Assembly (NCBI GenBank): GCA_015501595.1
Contig: JADNRX010000148.1
Coordinates: 1 to 64,000, forward strand
DNA: 64,000 nt
Source: Hymenopellis radicata
Lineage: Eukaryota; Basidiomycota; Agaricomycetes; Agaricales; Physalacriaceae
Reading direction: 5' to 3'
Each line of letters begins with the position of its first letter. The stretch's first letter is position 1. Under the pieces are notes generated by a model. That model saw only the letters and a list, made by a program, of their open reading frames with translations, was not told the origin of the DNA and searched no databases. The position numbers and the translations under genes are program-made. Shown piece by piece: positions 35,150-46,451 of this stretch.

Positions 35150-37936
35150 ATGGCTTTTCGATTTGACGACCCGACGGGGTTTCCCGCCTATGCGATCGTC
35201 CAGAAACCTCCAAGAAACAATGCGATTGATGCGATTAACGAGGCACGAAGATTATTGAAAGTGTGGAACGGACTCTCAGCATTATTGCCCCTTTCTGACC
35301 CTTTAGTTGTAGCCTGGTCATGATCGTCTGTTGAAGGAGATGGAACACAAGCTTCCTTTTGGCGAAGAGGCTTCTACTCGGGTCATAGAACTGGCCAAGA
35401 AATTCGATAAGGAGACTTGCGAGAAGTGGACGGAGGAAATCGATACCCTGCTTGTATTCGTGTGTATCTTCGTGGCTAACTTCGGATCATATTCGACTCA
35501 TTTGAAGTATTAGGCTGGTCTTTTCTCTGCAGTCGTTACAGCGTTTGCTGTAGCATCATTCGTGTGGTTGCAACTAAATGAGCCGGACACCACAACGCAA
35601 CTTCTACTGCAGATTTCGTACCAGATTCAGACGATTAGTCCTGGAGTCACCATGAATATCTCAGCCATTCCTCCGGCAGACTTCGATTCCCCAATAGACC
35701 ATACTATTGCACGGCGTGTCAACGCGCTCTGGTTTTCTAGTCTGTCACTCTCCGTGATCGCAGCCCTTATCTCTATTCTGTGCAAACAGTGGGTTAGGGC
35801 ATACGCTTTGACGAGCAATCTGGATGCTCTCAAGGCGTTCAGTATACGGCAGATGAGGTACGAAGGATTGATAACATATGGTGTTCCGGCGACAATATCG
35901 TCCATCTCCATCTTCCTCGAGATTTCTGTCGTTCTCTTCTTCATTGGACTGGTGTCTTTCACGTGGAGTTTCGATCGCCTGGTCGCGTTTCCCGTTCTCA
36001 TCCTCGCGTCCTTGACTGGACTCTTCCTCCTGGCCACCACAATAACTCCGTCCATCCAGTACATATATGTCGCGCTTCGCCGCTCCTTTGAGCCCCTACC
36101 CACACAGTGCGCATGGAAATCACCCCAGTCGTGGCTTGTCTTAAGATTTTGGAATCTTGTCGTGCACACCATCGACGTGTTTAATCGCTCATCGGCATTC
36201 CAACGAAAAAGCGATACAATCGAACGCGAGGAATATCTACAGCCGCCACTCGCGACCGCATTATCCTCGTGGTCGTCTTTTGACGCTGCGTGGACATCAC
36301 AACACGATCAGTGTGATGCTACAGTTCTTGCGGGGCCTGGGGCACTCCCATACATATCTTCCGGTCTACCATGGGTCCTTAAAACCGTCGAGTCTCCGCT
36401 TACGCCCTACCTCGCATATCATCTTCTTTACGAATCGATATTGGGCCATGACAAGCCCTCTGCCCACATCTTCAATATGGCATACCTCAGTGTTCCAAGC
36501 CAAGAAGCTGCTCGCCGTGCTATTGATGCTGTTGCGCAAGAGAAACATGTAGGAAATGCACCTCTTATTGCAGCCGTCATGGACGCAAAAGATGATGATT
36601 TCCTTCTTCAAAACGCTTTGGAGGACGAACAGCGCGTTCGACTTAACCGAACCGTGCCAACGTGTATAATGGAGGCTTTCGACGAATGGGCAACGTGTTC
36701 CATACACTCGAGTAGCTGCAGCGGGGAGTTTACGCTAGCCACGCTCCTTTATCTTACTGGAGTCTGCGGTGAAGTTGGACTTGAACATTGCGCGAGGTTG
36801 ATAGGGGCGCATTTGGGACACGAAGCGAAAGGGAAGCACTTCCCATTCAGCAGCGACAAAACGAAAGGCGCCTACAAAATTCCTTCCGCCGTTCATGTTG
36901 TCTTCGCCGCTCATATGACCACTGTGCTGGAGCGGGCCTCATGGACATATGGCACACCATTAGATCGAATGCTGCTGGAAGGCATTGTGGAACCCCTTCT
37001 TGCCCACGAAGTTTTGCATGTCAACGCACATGATGAATACAAAATCCCTGGGCGGGATTTCTTATTGGCGGGTAACATCCCTCGTCTTCAGCCCAATACG
37101 TTGGCCTACTTTCCGGAGATCATCCGATACTACGTTCTTCAACTGGTCAACCTTCGGCCACCAAGCGGGCGTTTCATCGACATGCGATATTTGCCTCTTA
37201 CGCTCAGAGCGTTGGATTCATATGTTTCGCTCCACGCGCTGACATCCGCCGGTGTCGTTCGGGCATTCCAGAATATGATCATCAACGAGCTTTTTGACTT
37301 GATGGAGGGAATGGTCATCGGCCGGCTGGGGATGAACCACGAAGTTATGGCCACCGCCGGAGCGTTGATCAAGCACGTTTCTGACTCTAATCCCGCGACG
37401 AACCCCCATCCGAAGTGGAGCGACGTCATTGCTTTAATGCAGTCGTATGCAGATGACTGGCTAGTCATCGAACAGGTAAATGTTCTCAATTTTGAAGACA
37501 TTCGCTCTGTATTGAAGATATTCTTAACAAGGACATACCTTGGCCAAGACCGGTTGTCTTGCTTTCGAACCGTCACCAGAGTAGTACGGACAGATTTCAA
37601 TACAACTTGAACGAGGGGATTTTCTACGAAGATGGCATAGCAGGCCCGTTTGTCGAAGACAATACAGCGTTGATGATGTCGCCCAGTCCAGACAACGATG
37701 AGGATCTTTATCTCAATAGACTCCATCAGCATGACCGGAAGGAGGATACGGAAGGCGAGGGTGAGGAGGAAGCAGAGAGCAAAGAAGGAGATTGGACAGA
37801 CACTGATGCGTACTTTGAAGCCGAAGAGGAAGGTGACCAAAACCAAACGGAGGAGGGTGGGGAGAGGGGTTACTACAGTTCCGACGACGCCGACGATCGA
37901 CCTGCGAAACTGAGCGATAGTACATCCAAGGTGTAG
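35150..37936 (+). CDS. DUF6535-type multispanning membrane protein
   Basis: Start at 35150 (MAFRFDDPTGFPAYAIV). Three introns join in frame; the last, 37476-37531, removes an apparent stop and leads into the acidic tail, so the gene is intact at about 890 residues. The exon after WTEEIDTLLVF starts AGLFSAVVTAFAVASF, the first membrane segment and the hallmark of the DUF6535 family, followed by three more hydrophobic segments (around ALWFSSLSLSVIAALIS, FLEISVVLFFIGLVSF and LILASLTGLFLLATTI). The long C-terminal half is soluble and ends in a Glu/Asp-rich region. The function of this agaricomycete family is unknown; no enzyme motif seen. Confidence 0.85.
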
Positions 37937-37999
37937 AAGTTACCATCTGTCAGCAATCAGGCCTTCTGGCATTCCTAACGCACAACTTGCGCTTCAGAA

Positions 38000-38240
38000 G
38001 CAATTTACCCACTGAATACATCGTAGTGAACAGGGTTGATTAACAAGCATCTGAACCACGTTGTTTTGTCATAGTTTTCTGAACCAGCACCGCCATTGGC
38101 GACGAGGGGAAATCAAACGGGTTCTTGTGCGCCACGAAAGATTTGGATCTGATCAAGAACAGAAGTATGCCACGTATTGGAGGCGACGATAGACGAGCTA
38201 TCTGTTCTCATAGCCCGACGTGGCGGGCATCTGTTAGTTT
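38000..38240. repeat. dispersed direct repeat, copy 1
   Basis: About 80% similar to 42660-42945. Shared strings include GAATACATCGTAG, GACGAGGGGAAATC and GACGATAGACGAGCTATCTG. Not identified as a known element. Confidence 0.7.
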
Positions 38241-38266
38241 ACTAGTATTTGTAGTCGGCTTTATGT

Positions 38267-39402
38267 ATGACATCGTTTCATCGTTTTAACATGACCCACG
38301 CAAATCCCATTAGTACTACTCCGCCTGGAAGACCGGACTTGGGCGCCATGCTCCAGCCATCAAAGGCCAATTCTCCGTCATTAAAAAGGGATCACGTCGA
38401 TGAGGACGAGGACGCGACAGTTCGCCCACCCAAAAGGAAAACTAGGAAGAGTACGGTTCTGGCCCAGAGCCCGACCCAGAGCGATTGTGAGGAATTGTTC
38501 GCGGCGAACTTTCGGTTGGAAATGCTCGCTTTGGAGTACGTCAGTCTCCTAACTGGTTTCACTACAGTCAGAGGTTCGGAATATTAGTGCCCCCAGTTAG
38601 GCTGGTTAGAAGGGTGCGCAGTTTAATCCTAATACACAACGATCCAGAATTTCATGTTATTTCCCCCACGATCTCCTGTAAAACCATGTCTCAAGGCCGA
38701 CCCAGAAAGACCTACCATCGGTTCTTCGAAACAAGCACGCCAAACCGACTCTTCCGCGTATTCTCAGAGTGACTCTGCCCAAACTCTGCCAAGAAGGTGA
38801 AAACGGAACGGAAACAGGAATCTCAACCGCTACCGCTCCCGCCTAAGGTATATCCTCTCCACGCGTTAAATGCGCGACTGATCACACGTCCGAAGTCAGG
38901 AGCCATCACCAGTTCAGTAAAGATAAATCAAGTTGATGAGGATGCCCTGGCCGACCTGGACCTTGAAGCAAAGCTCGAACGCGCCGAGATCGTCCTGCAG
39001 GAAGAGTACGCGGCAAAAATGCAGGACGCGCATGACGAATTCGAGCTTCTGGCGCGCGAGTACGAGGCGCAGTTGGATGCCATGAAGACCGCATATGAGG
39101 CTCTTCAAGCAGATGTTAAGCGACGCGAGACAGAGTAGCAGAAACATAGAGACGAATTCGAGAGCCGCGAGAAATACGTGAAGATAGAGTTTGAGGGGCG
39201 GCAGAAAGAGATGCGGGGTGAAATTGAGCGTCGTGTGAAGGATGTTGAGGAGAAGCTGGCTGCTGAAGAAAGGCTCCACGCGGCTTCGAGGAGTGAGATC
39301 GAGATATTGAAGGAGGAAAATGCAATTTTGGTGACTGAGAAGGAATTATCTGAGAGGAAGGTAAGAGTGGCGGCTCTTCGCGCTCAGCATTATGCGACGT
39401 AG
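38267..39402 (+). pseudogene. coiled-coil protein gene with an in-frame stop
   Basis: First exon from MTSFHRFNMTHANP or the later MTHANPIS start, with a basic patch (RPPKRKTRKSTVL). After an intron region, a stretch around 38680-38800 codes for a Ser/Gln-rich linker, then a long charged heptad-type helix runs from EDALADLDLEAKLERAEIVL to the end at 39402. TAG at 39136-39138 interrupts that helix in frame (RRETE stop QKHRDEFES), and the join near 38795 is one base off. The product was probably a nuclear coiled-coil protein; no named family. Confidence 0.5.
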
Positions 39403-39610
39403 GACCAGCTTGTTTGTGAACTGCAACTTTAATTCAATATACTTTACCTTTTGGACTCAGGCTGCTAGTTACCGTGTAGTAGTGTACTCACAAGCTACAT
39501 AGGTAACTTGAATAAGACGCGAGTTGTGACGCAGTACCAGTAGTTATTCCCAACGTTCAAATCTCGAGGTCCATTGGTGGCGGTGACAACACGAGTCATT
39601 CGTGCTCCAT

Positions 39611-41784
39611 CTACTCACTCTCACGCACCAACTCCTCCACAACCGCAAACCGCGGCACGATGTCGCACTGGAAAGGTAGCGGATGCCTACATCACACTCG
39701 CTCAGTACCCGCACGAAAGAGAGAGAGCACAGTCGACCAACATAATAAAAACATCCGTATACGCAGTATCATCCGGAACGATCTCTTCCCCATTCACATC
39801 CCGTGCCTTCTTGAACGTGAACGCCCACAGCAAAGAAGCGATGGCGATGAAGGCTGTATCCATAGCCAGGTATCGCCCTGGGCATATGCTAAGTGTTGGT
39901 GTATTAGGGACGCGCATTGACGGAGCAACGAGTGGCTCTCACCGCCGTCCGAAGCCCCACACCCCCATCACAGTGGGATGCGGCTGGGGATGCTCGCCCA
40001 AGTATCGATCCGGGTTGTAGACACCAGGATTAGGATACGTTTCTTCGTCGTGCATCATTGTCCTAGGCAGAACCTAGAGATCAATACAACGTATACGCGT
40101 TTTGAGTAAAAATGTGTACCATGTGTTGAGGAGGACGATTGAACCTAATGGTAGACGCAAAATTAGGTTTGCACCCAGTGAGGCTACCACGACGACCGAC
40201 CTTTTGGGATGAAGTACCCGTTGAAAATATCGTCGGACTGGCTTGCATGAGGGAGAGCTGTATCCAGTCAGCGCAGATTATGCGGACCATAAGAGAAGAG
40301 GCCCACGTATAGCAGCAACAGGTCGCCACCGCAAGGCTTCCAAGATCACCGCCTCCACGAATGGCATACTCGCACGATCGTCAAAAGTTGGTGGACGACT
40401 TCGGCCCACGACGTCATCCAACTCTGCTTGAGCCCTAGCTTGGATATCGGGGCTCAACACCATGGCGAGAAGGGTCGTTAGAATGAGGGCAACAGTCTAT
40501 TTCTGATCGTGTAAGCCCATAGACACACGGTGTAGACTCGACGAACCGTGTCTGCGCCACCTGTTCGTCCGCTCTTAGCGGTGTCACGAAGAGAGAAGAG
40601 GTGGCACTCACCAAAGAAGGCAATGCCTCCAGAGTTTTTAATAACCCGCATACGTTCTTCGCGGGTAGAATCCGAGTTTTTCATCTCCAATTGCAGTTTC
40701 TCGATGCTCGCTGTGACAAATGACGGCACCGAGGAGCCTTCCTTCTATGAGTAGAATGGTTAAGAACGGGAACAAGTTCCCCGATAACACGACTCACCAT
40801 GGAGTTTAACACCATATCGAAAGGCACGTTTGCAAGCTGCTCGCCCATGAGTTTCGCAGCCTCAGCTTCCTTCTTGAACCCTGCAAAGGGAAACCACGCT
40901 ACAAGCAAAGTGTGCATCAATACATTTTCCTTTAAGTAATAGATAAATACAAACCTGGGATGTGTCTCAGGATTGGGAAATAGTCGACCATGTAGCTTCC
41001 AGGAACTATTGCCCACGACACTGTTTTGAACGCTTCGTCGGCCAAGTGAACTAACTTGTCATTGCTATGTGCCACATCGTATCCATAGACGAGGAATAGG
41101 ATGACAGATCCCGCGCAGCTGAGACGCCGAACTTCGTCACTTGATACAGCAAAATGAAGACGCAACTCACTGCCGAACATGATGAAAGAGTCCCTCTGGC
41201 TGCTCAAGCACGTTACGAAGTAGCCGAACAGCGGCTTTAGTCTGCACATCGCGATAGTCCGCAACTTGACTAGGCCCAAAATACTGGTGAAACACTTTAC
41301 GATGAAGTCTGCGCATCAATCAGTGACACGATAAACGGATACGATGAGAAGGAAAGACGTACGTCCAATCCGCAGAATATCGCATGAAGCTAAAACCCCA
41401 GGACCAGCGCATCAGCTCAGTCAACATATACAACCCTGTCTTCACTAGTAAGCTCGGAGGGCAGTGAGTAGAACAGCTGTACTTACGCGGTCTATCCGCA
41501 TAAATGTCGGAGCGCCCCTCCAGGAGCTCTTTGGCTACCTCGACGGTGTTGATGACGATAGTTGGTTGCCCCAGAACTTCCATAGACACAATGTCGGACT
41601 TGTATGACGTGCCCCAATCCTTGTACACGAGCCACGCATTCTTGGTCGGTCGGTTGAAGAAATTTCCTATAATTGGCAGGCCTTTTGGTCCAGGAGGTAG
41701 CGGCAAGGGACGATGCTTTCGCGTGAAAAGGAAGACGACGGCAGCTAGTGAGAGGAGCGCAAGAACAGAGTCGAATGAACCCAT
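39611..41784 (-). CDS. cytochrome P450 G (intact)
   Basis: ER-anchored P450 of the same subtype as A. Start 41784 (MGSFDSVLALLSLAAVVFLF), hinge LPLPPGPKGLPIIGNFF, I-helix GGADT then TVALILTTLLAMV, K-helix EALR, QSDDIFNGYFIPKG, haem loop WGFGRRICPGRYLAM with the intron between the two Arg, end ...VEELVRESE at TAG 39611-39613. All joins keep frame. As in A, Trp replaces the usual Phe that opens the haem signature. The Arg that ends the C-helix WR motif is replaced by Thr (DWT). A TATATATA box lies 33-45 bp upstream. Confidence 0.9.
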
Positions 41785-41818
41785 AGCGGGAGTAGAGCCT
41801 CTGCCACAAAGGCACTTG

Positions 41819-41829
41819 TATATATACTG
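41819..41829 (-). promoter_or_regulatory. TATA box of P450 G
   Basis: The minus strand reads AGTATATATACAA about 35-45 bp before the ATG at 41784. Confidence 0.55.
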
Positions 41830-42659
41830 TATTAATAATTTGAGCTATACCCTCAGAAGGCTGACTATTTTAGGATTGAAGATGGATCTACCGACGAATA
41901 AGTATTCGCGTCAAGGGAAGTAGGGATTCCGTGTACCATGCGTTCAGTCGAATCAGCTCATTGACAAGACGTCTTGCTTTGGCCTGTAACGCAAATATTG
42001 CGGCTTCTAACGAGAATCTGCGGAACGCCATCCAAGAGCGAACCATATCGAGTGCAGTCCAGCCGCATAGTCGCGACAGCGAAGCAGCCCAGTCGTATGG
42101 TCTCCGTCCATTTTCCACCACTAGTATATACTAACGCGCCTGGGAATCTTCGCGTCACCTCCGCTGGTGTCGTCAAGAACGGCATGGATTTGCATAACAA
42201 GACGCAAGAAGAGCGTAATCAGTCAGAGGAGCGCGGCATGTATGGGTGACTGGTGGTGGTCTGGTGTACAGTCGTGATGGTAGAAAGAAAAATGTAGCCC
42301 GGATGTCGGGCCGATACTCCGCTCATGAAAATGACTAGGCCACAGAAGCAATTCCTTGGCCGTCGTTCTTCGCATACTAGATGCTGTAGTTCATTGAGAG
42401 TAGAAGTAGTAAGCTCGAGGGGTGTACATCGTCCGCCCACTAATTTGGAAAAGAGCCTGCCACTTACACCCTGTACCAGCTCCCAATGTGGCCAAACATC
42501 TTGCATTATACAGCGTTCATTCGTATCCGAATGTCTCCTTCGTACCTGCGCCTAAGCACGATTGTCCATCTCAGTCTCTCTGTATGTATATCTCAGATGT
42601 CGTGTAAGTAGATCTTCCCAGCAATCGATGGGAGATCAAAGGAGATCAAGTTCAACGGT

Positions 42660-42945
42660 GAATTAATTTACCCACCGAATACATCGTAGCGAACGCTTGA
42701 ATGGGCTAATCAACAAGAATCCGAACCACGTTGTTTCGTAATAGTCTTTTCAACCAACATCGCCATTGCCGACGAGGGGAAATCGAAGACGCCTTCCTTC
42801 ACAAAAGGGAAGCACCATCAAACTATCTACTAGCGGGTTCTTGCGCGCCACGAAAATTTGAAATTCATTAAGAAAAGAAGTATACCACGTATTGGATGCG
42901 ACGATAGACGAGCTATCTGTTCTCCTAGCCCGACGCGCCGCTGAC
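42660..42945. repeat. dispersed direct repeat, copy 2
   Basis: Matches 38000-38240 in the same orientation with an extra segment of about 45 bp in the middle. A minus-strand frame across it (RTDSSSIVASNTWYTSFLN) is partly kept in copy 1 (RTDSSSIVASNTWHTS), hinting at an old coding sequence. Confidence 0.7.
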
Positions 42946-43861
42946 TCGAGCTGGCGCGGAGAAGACTTCAAGCGGTTGATTGGAATGGAAATCTTGCAAA
43001 GGTTGGTTCACACAGCTGTCGAATGAGTCAGGATGTAGCTGCGTAAGAAAAGACATGGGTGCCTTACGGTGTAGTGTGGGTAATAGAAGTACAGGCTGCC
43101 AGAGCAGACCAAGACGGCGACAATAAGTGACTGTGCTGTCGACAAAAAGTCTTTCCCATGAGAAGCAGTAGGCAGCGAGATCTCCAGCAGTCCAATTTCG
43201 TTTAAATTCAATTGAGAGGGAGGTCGAAATTAGCTGGAGTACACCCTTGATAAGGCAGACAGACGTCGCCGACTCAGACGCGTCCAGACTCCAGACCGAG
43301 ATAGAGAACAAATTTCAAGTGCTTTAGTCTAGCTTCAGCACAGAGTTGGATACGAGGAGCTACAGTTGAAAGCCGAGTTGGTATATGAGCCTCAAGTAAA
43401 AGCCGACGTTCAAGAACTTCCTTTGTAAGTTTTGTCTTGGAGGCCGGGGAAGTACTCCGAACCAGGGGACGTGTGAGTCGAGGCGAGTTGTTTTTGCTGA
43501 GACGTGGGCAAGTTTCGGAGGATCAAGACTGTGAGTTATTAGTCTTTTATTCGGTCGAGTACGTTGTTCCGACGCGTAAAAGCGACAGAAAGATGGACGT
43601 CAGCTCGAGCATGTGCGTTTGCAAATGTGGAAGTTTTTTCTCACGGTTAGGAACACGTACCTCTACTTGGTGTAACTCAGTGTAAGTTTTATGATACCGT
43701 GTGTAACTTCCAGCGGCTTCTTCAGCGAACGTTTCTTCTACTAGAGAAGTCTTTCACGACGTGTTAGTACTTTCTTTCCAAGTTCGCACACTATCGACTA
43801 TGTATATCAATCCGTATCGACAATGGTCTTTAAGCCACCCTCCCCACCTTAATCGCAACCT
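42946..43861. other. intergenic upstream of P450 H
   Basis: No gene recognised. TATGTATATCAAT around 43801 is a possible TATA box for P450 H. Confidence 0.4.
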
Positions 43862-45443
43862 ATGGAACCCGTTCACTTCGCCATAGCATGCTTGATTCTG
43901 TTCACCGTTCTCGCGATACGTCGCCGCAGTACTCTTCCTCTACCACCTGGACCTAGACGACTCCCAATAGTGGGGAATCTCTTCTCCCTGCCAGCTCGCC
44001 CGGGCCAGCCATGGCTGGCCTACCTGGACTGGGGAACCGCACTGAACTCTGACCTGGTGTCCACGGAGGTTTTCGGCCAGACAACCGTGATAATCAATAC
44101 CCCAGAGCCGCCGACGAACTCTTGTGGAAACGTTCTGCTATCTACGCCAGCAGACATCGTACGTGTCGTCGGTGACTCGAGAATTACAACGCTGACACCG
44201 CACTACCAGCTCAGTATATGTTGACCGAGGTGCTGCACTGGAAATGGGACTTCGGATTCGTTGGGTACACCAGCTGGTGGAGGTACACATGCTCCGTCCA
44301 TTACCTCAGTTTATTTCAATCTTCACCTGCTCGTAGACGTCAACGGAAGATGTTCCATCAATACTTCAACGAAAACGAGGTCTACGCGTATCGCCCTTAC
44401 CAGAAGAGCGCCGCGATCACGATGCTGCGGTATCTGCTCCGAGAGCCGGACAAGTTCGTGGATTACATCCGGCAGTGAGTCCATCACTCTGTCTCCCTAC
44501 CGAACAGACTCAGCCTAAGAAACTCATTTAGTTACACAGCCTCGGTCATATTCTTCGTCACTTGCGGTTATGAAGTGGAAGTCGAGAATGATCCCTTGGT
44601 TAAAATATTGTACACTGCAATGCGGGGAGCGTTTGGGGCGGCAGCACTACCAGGGAACTTTCTCATTGATTATTTTCCCGTGCTCAGATTCGTGCCGAGT
44701 CTGTGATGTCCCAATTCTCTGTGCTTTACAGGCTGACGGATACCTAGGATGGTTTCCTTTCTCCCCTTTCACCGAAGATGTCGAAACCCGTGCGGAATAC
44801 TCCCTCAAGCTTCTAGAAGCTCCCTTCGAGGTAGCCACCAAGTCAGAGGTAATGTGGTGTAGTGCTTTTGAACGTGTATTCTTAATGGACTTTCGTAGGA
44901 CAAGGCCCAGAGGACCGCTGGATTTGACTCATTCGTATCAGCGAGTATCAATCGTACAATGTCAACTGAAGCTGAAAGTGAGCACGGTGCTGCGCTCGAG
45001 ATTATCAAGAACTGCGCGGCCGTAGCGTTAACCGGTAAGTAATAGCCTCTCGAGCTCTCGAGACAGTTAACCGAATAACTTTCAGGTGGCTCTGAGACTG
45101 TCCGTTGATCCTTCTCTTAATACATCATTACACTGACACCTTTCTTGTAGACCTCATCGGTGATCCTCGCGACGATTGTAGCCTTGCTTTATAACCCAGA
45201 CATCCAAGCCAAGGCTCATGCCGAGCTCGATACGGTTGTTGGCAGGAACAGACCACCAGATTTCAGTGACAAGGACGATCTCCCGTATATTTCGGCTATG
45301 GTTCTTGAGTCCCTGCGATGGAGACCACCAGTGCCCCTTGGTATAGGACTTTGTGTCTCATATACTGACTCATACTAAAGATTGCTTTCGAGTAGCTCTT
45401 GCACACGCCAACATGTGCGACGATGTGTATGATGGCTACTACA
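43862..45443 (+). pseudogene. cytochrome P450 H, 5' three quarters only, frameshifted
   Basis: Start 43862 (MEPVHFAIACLILFTVLAI), hinge LPLPPGPRRLPIVGNLF. Exons continue in order: KMFHQYFNENEVYAYRPYQ, the ALPGNFLIDYFPVLRFVP exon, I-helix GGSET then TSSVILATIVALL, K-helix ESLR, and DDVYDGYY. There the similarity ends: the FIPAG motif, the FxPERF region and the haem-binding loop are missing and a minisatellite follows. The first exon also lacks one base near 44106 (NTPE then ADELLWKRSAIYASRH in another frame). Without the Cys-containing loop it cannot bind haem. Matching C-terminal exons lie at 59566-60081. Confidence 0.85.
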
Positions 45444-45484
45444 GGCTCATCATGCATTATCAAACCCCCATCGACATTCATGTG

Positions 45485-45743
45485 CTTGGACCTGGGCTGC
45501 TCATGTAGCCAGGGATTGTGTTTGGACCTCAGCTGCTCGTGTAGCGAGGGATATGTCTTCCGACCTCGGCTGCTCGTGTAGCGAGGAACGGTGTCCTGAG
45601 CTGCTCGTGTAGCCAGGATTGTGTTTGGACCTCGGCTGCTCGTGTAGCGAGGGATTATGTCTTCCGACCTCGGCTGCTCGTGTAGCGAGGGACGGTGTGC
45701 TTGGACCTGAGCTGCTCGTGTTTGCTCGTGTAGCCAGGGATGG
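45485..45743. repeat. 37-bp minisatellite, seven units
   Basis: Units follow the pattern TTGGACCTCGGCTGCTCGTG then TAGCGAGGGATTGTGT with small changes. Because 37 is not a multiple of 3, the minus-strand frame across it cycles through SLATRAAEV, SLHEQPRS and GYTSSSG. It starts about 40 bp after P450 H breaks off. Confidence 0.85.
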
Positions 45744-46122
45744 CAAGCCTAGTCGGTCGTATAGTGGGGGCGGGGTACTAGAGCGTCCGCGGCTCGTGCA
45801 GCTAGGTGTGTTACGGGGGCGCGGTCTGTTGCCCGGTTGGGTGGACTCGATGCTGCCAAGGCATATGTGCGTCGTTTCGGGCAGCGTTCGGGCGCTTTCG
45901 GATAGTGCCCAGGTGACGTGGCCGCAGACGATGTCTGTTGACGCTCTGAGGGGTTGCCCCTCCCCAGGCGATTTATTTCTGTCGTAGGGAGGTACCAATG
46001 TGGTGTCGGGTGTTGGTAGGAGCCTGACTGAATGCGTGCAAACGGACGCGGAGCGTGCGCTGACAGCATTCCTCATATTTACTATGTAGTTCCATTGGTT
46101 CTGTTTAACTATAAACAGTGGT

Positions 46123-46268
46123 GTACTGTACCATTTCGACCGACCGTTCATTACATAATATTCCGACAAATCTCCAAAAATCCAATAAATCGAAAGAAAA
46201 ATATTGCACACATCAAAATTTTTCGGCCGTAACGCGTAACCGAACGGTCGGTCGAAATGGTACAGTAC
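46123..46268. mobile_element. palindromic mini-element, 146 bp
   Basis: Both ends are perfect 27-bp inverted repeats (46123-46149 and 46242-46268), beginning GTACTGTACCATTTCGACCG, around an AT-rich centre of 92 bp. It looks like a MITE or a hairpin-forming solo end. I see no clear target duplication, so the class is undecided. Confidence 0.65.
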
Positions 46269-46451
46269 TCCAGCTCGGTGGGTGTCTTTCGCGGCGTGTG
46301 GGTTGGCTCTGCTCTTGAGGTGCCGCGCGGTATGTCCTTCGGGGCGTGCCGCTGCGGTTGTCCGTAGACGGATGCTGGCTTCCATGACAGGGCCAGTGTT
46401 CAAAACCCGCCACCGTCACGAAGCGCGAGATTCGCAAGTGGCGTTCAAAAC

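Noticed and set aside
37420..37620. frameshift at the end of the DUF6535 gene
   Set aside because: A normal intron (37476-37531, GTAAAT...TTCTTAACAAG) joins the body to the acidic tail in frame, so no defect is needed.
45501..46403. 300-codon minus-strand ORF
   Set aside because: About a third is the 37-bp minisatellite read in all three phases and the rest crosses the palindromic mini-element; no domain.
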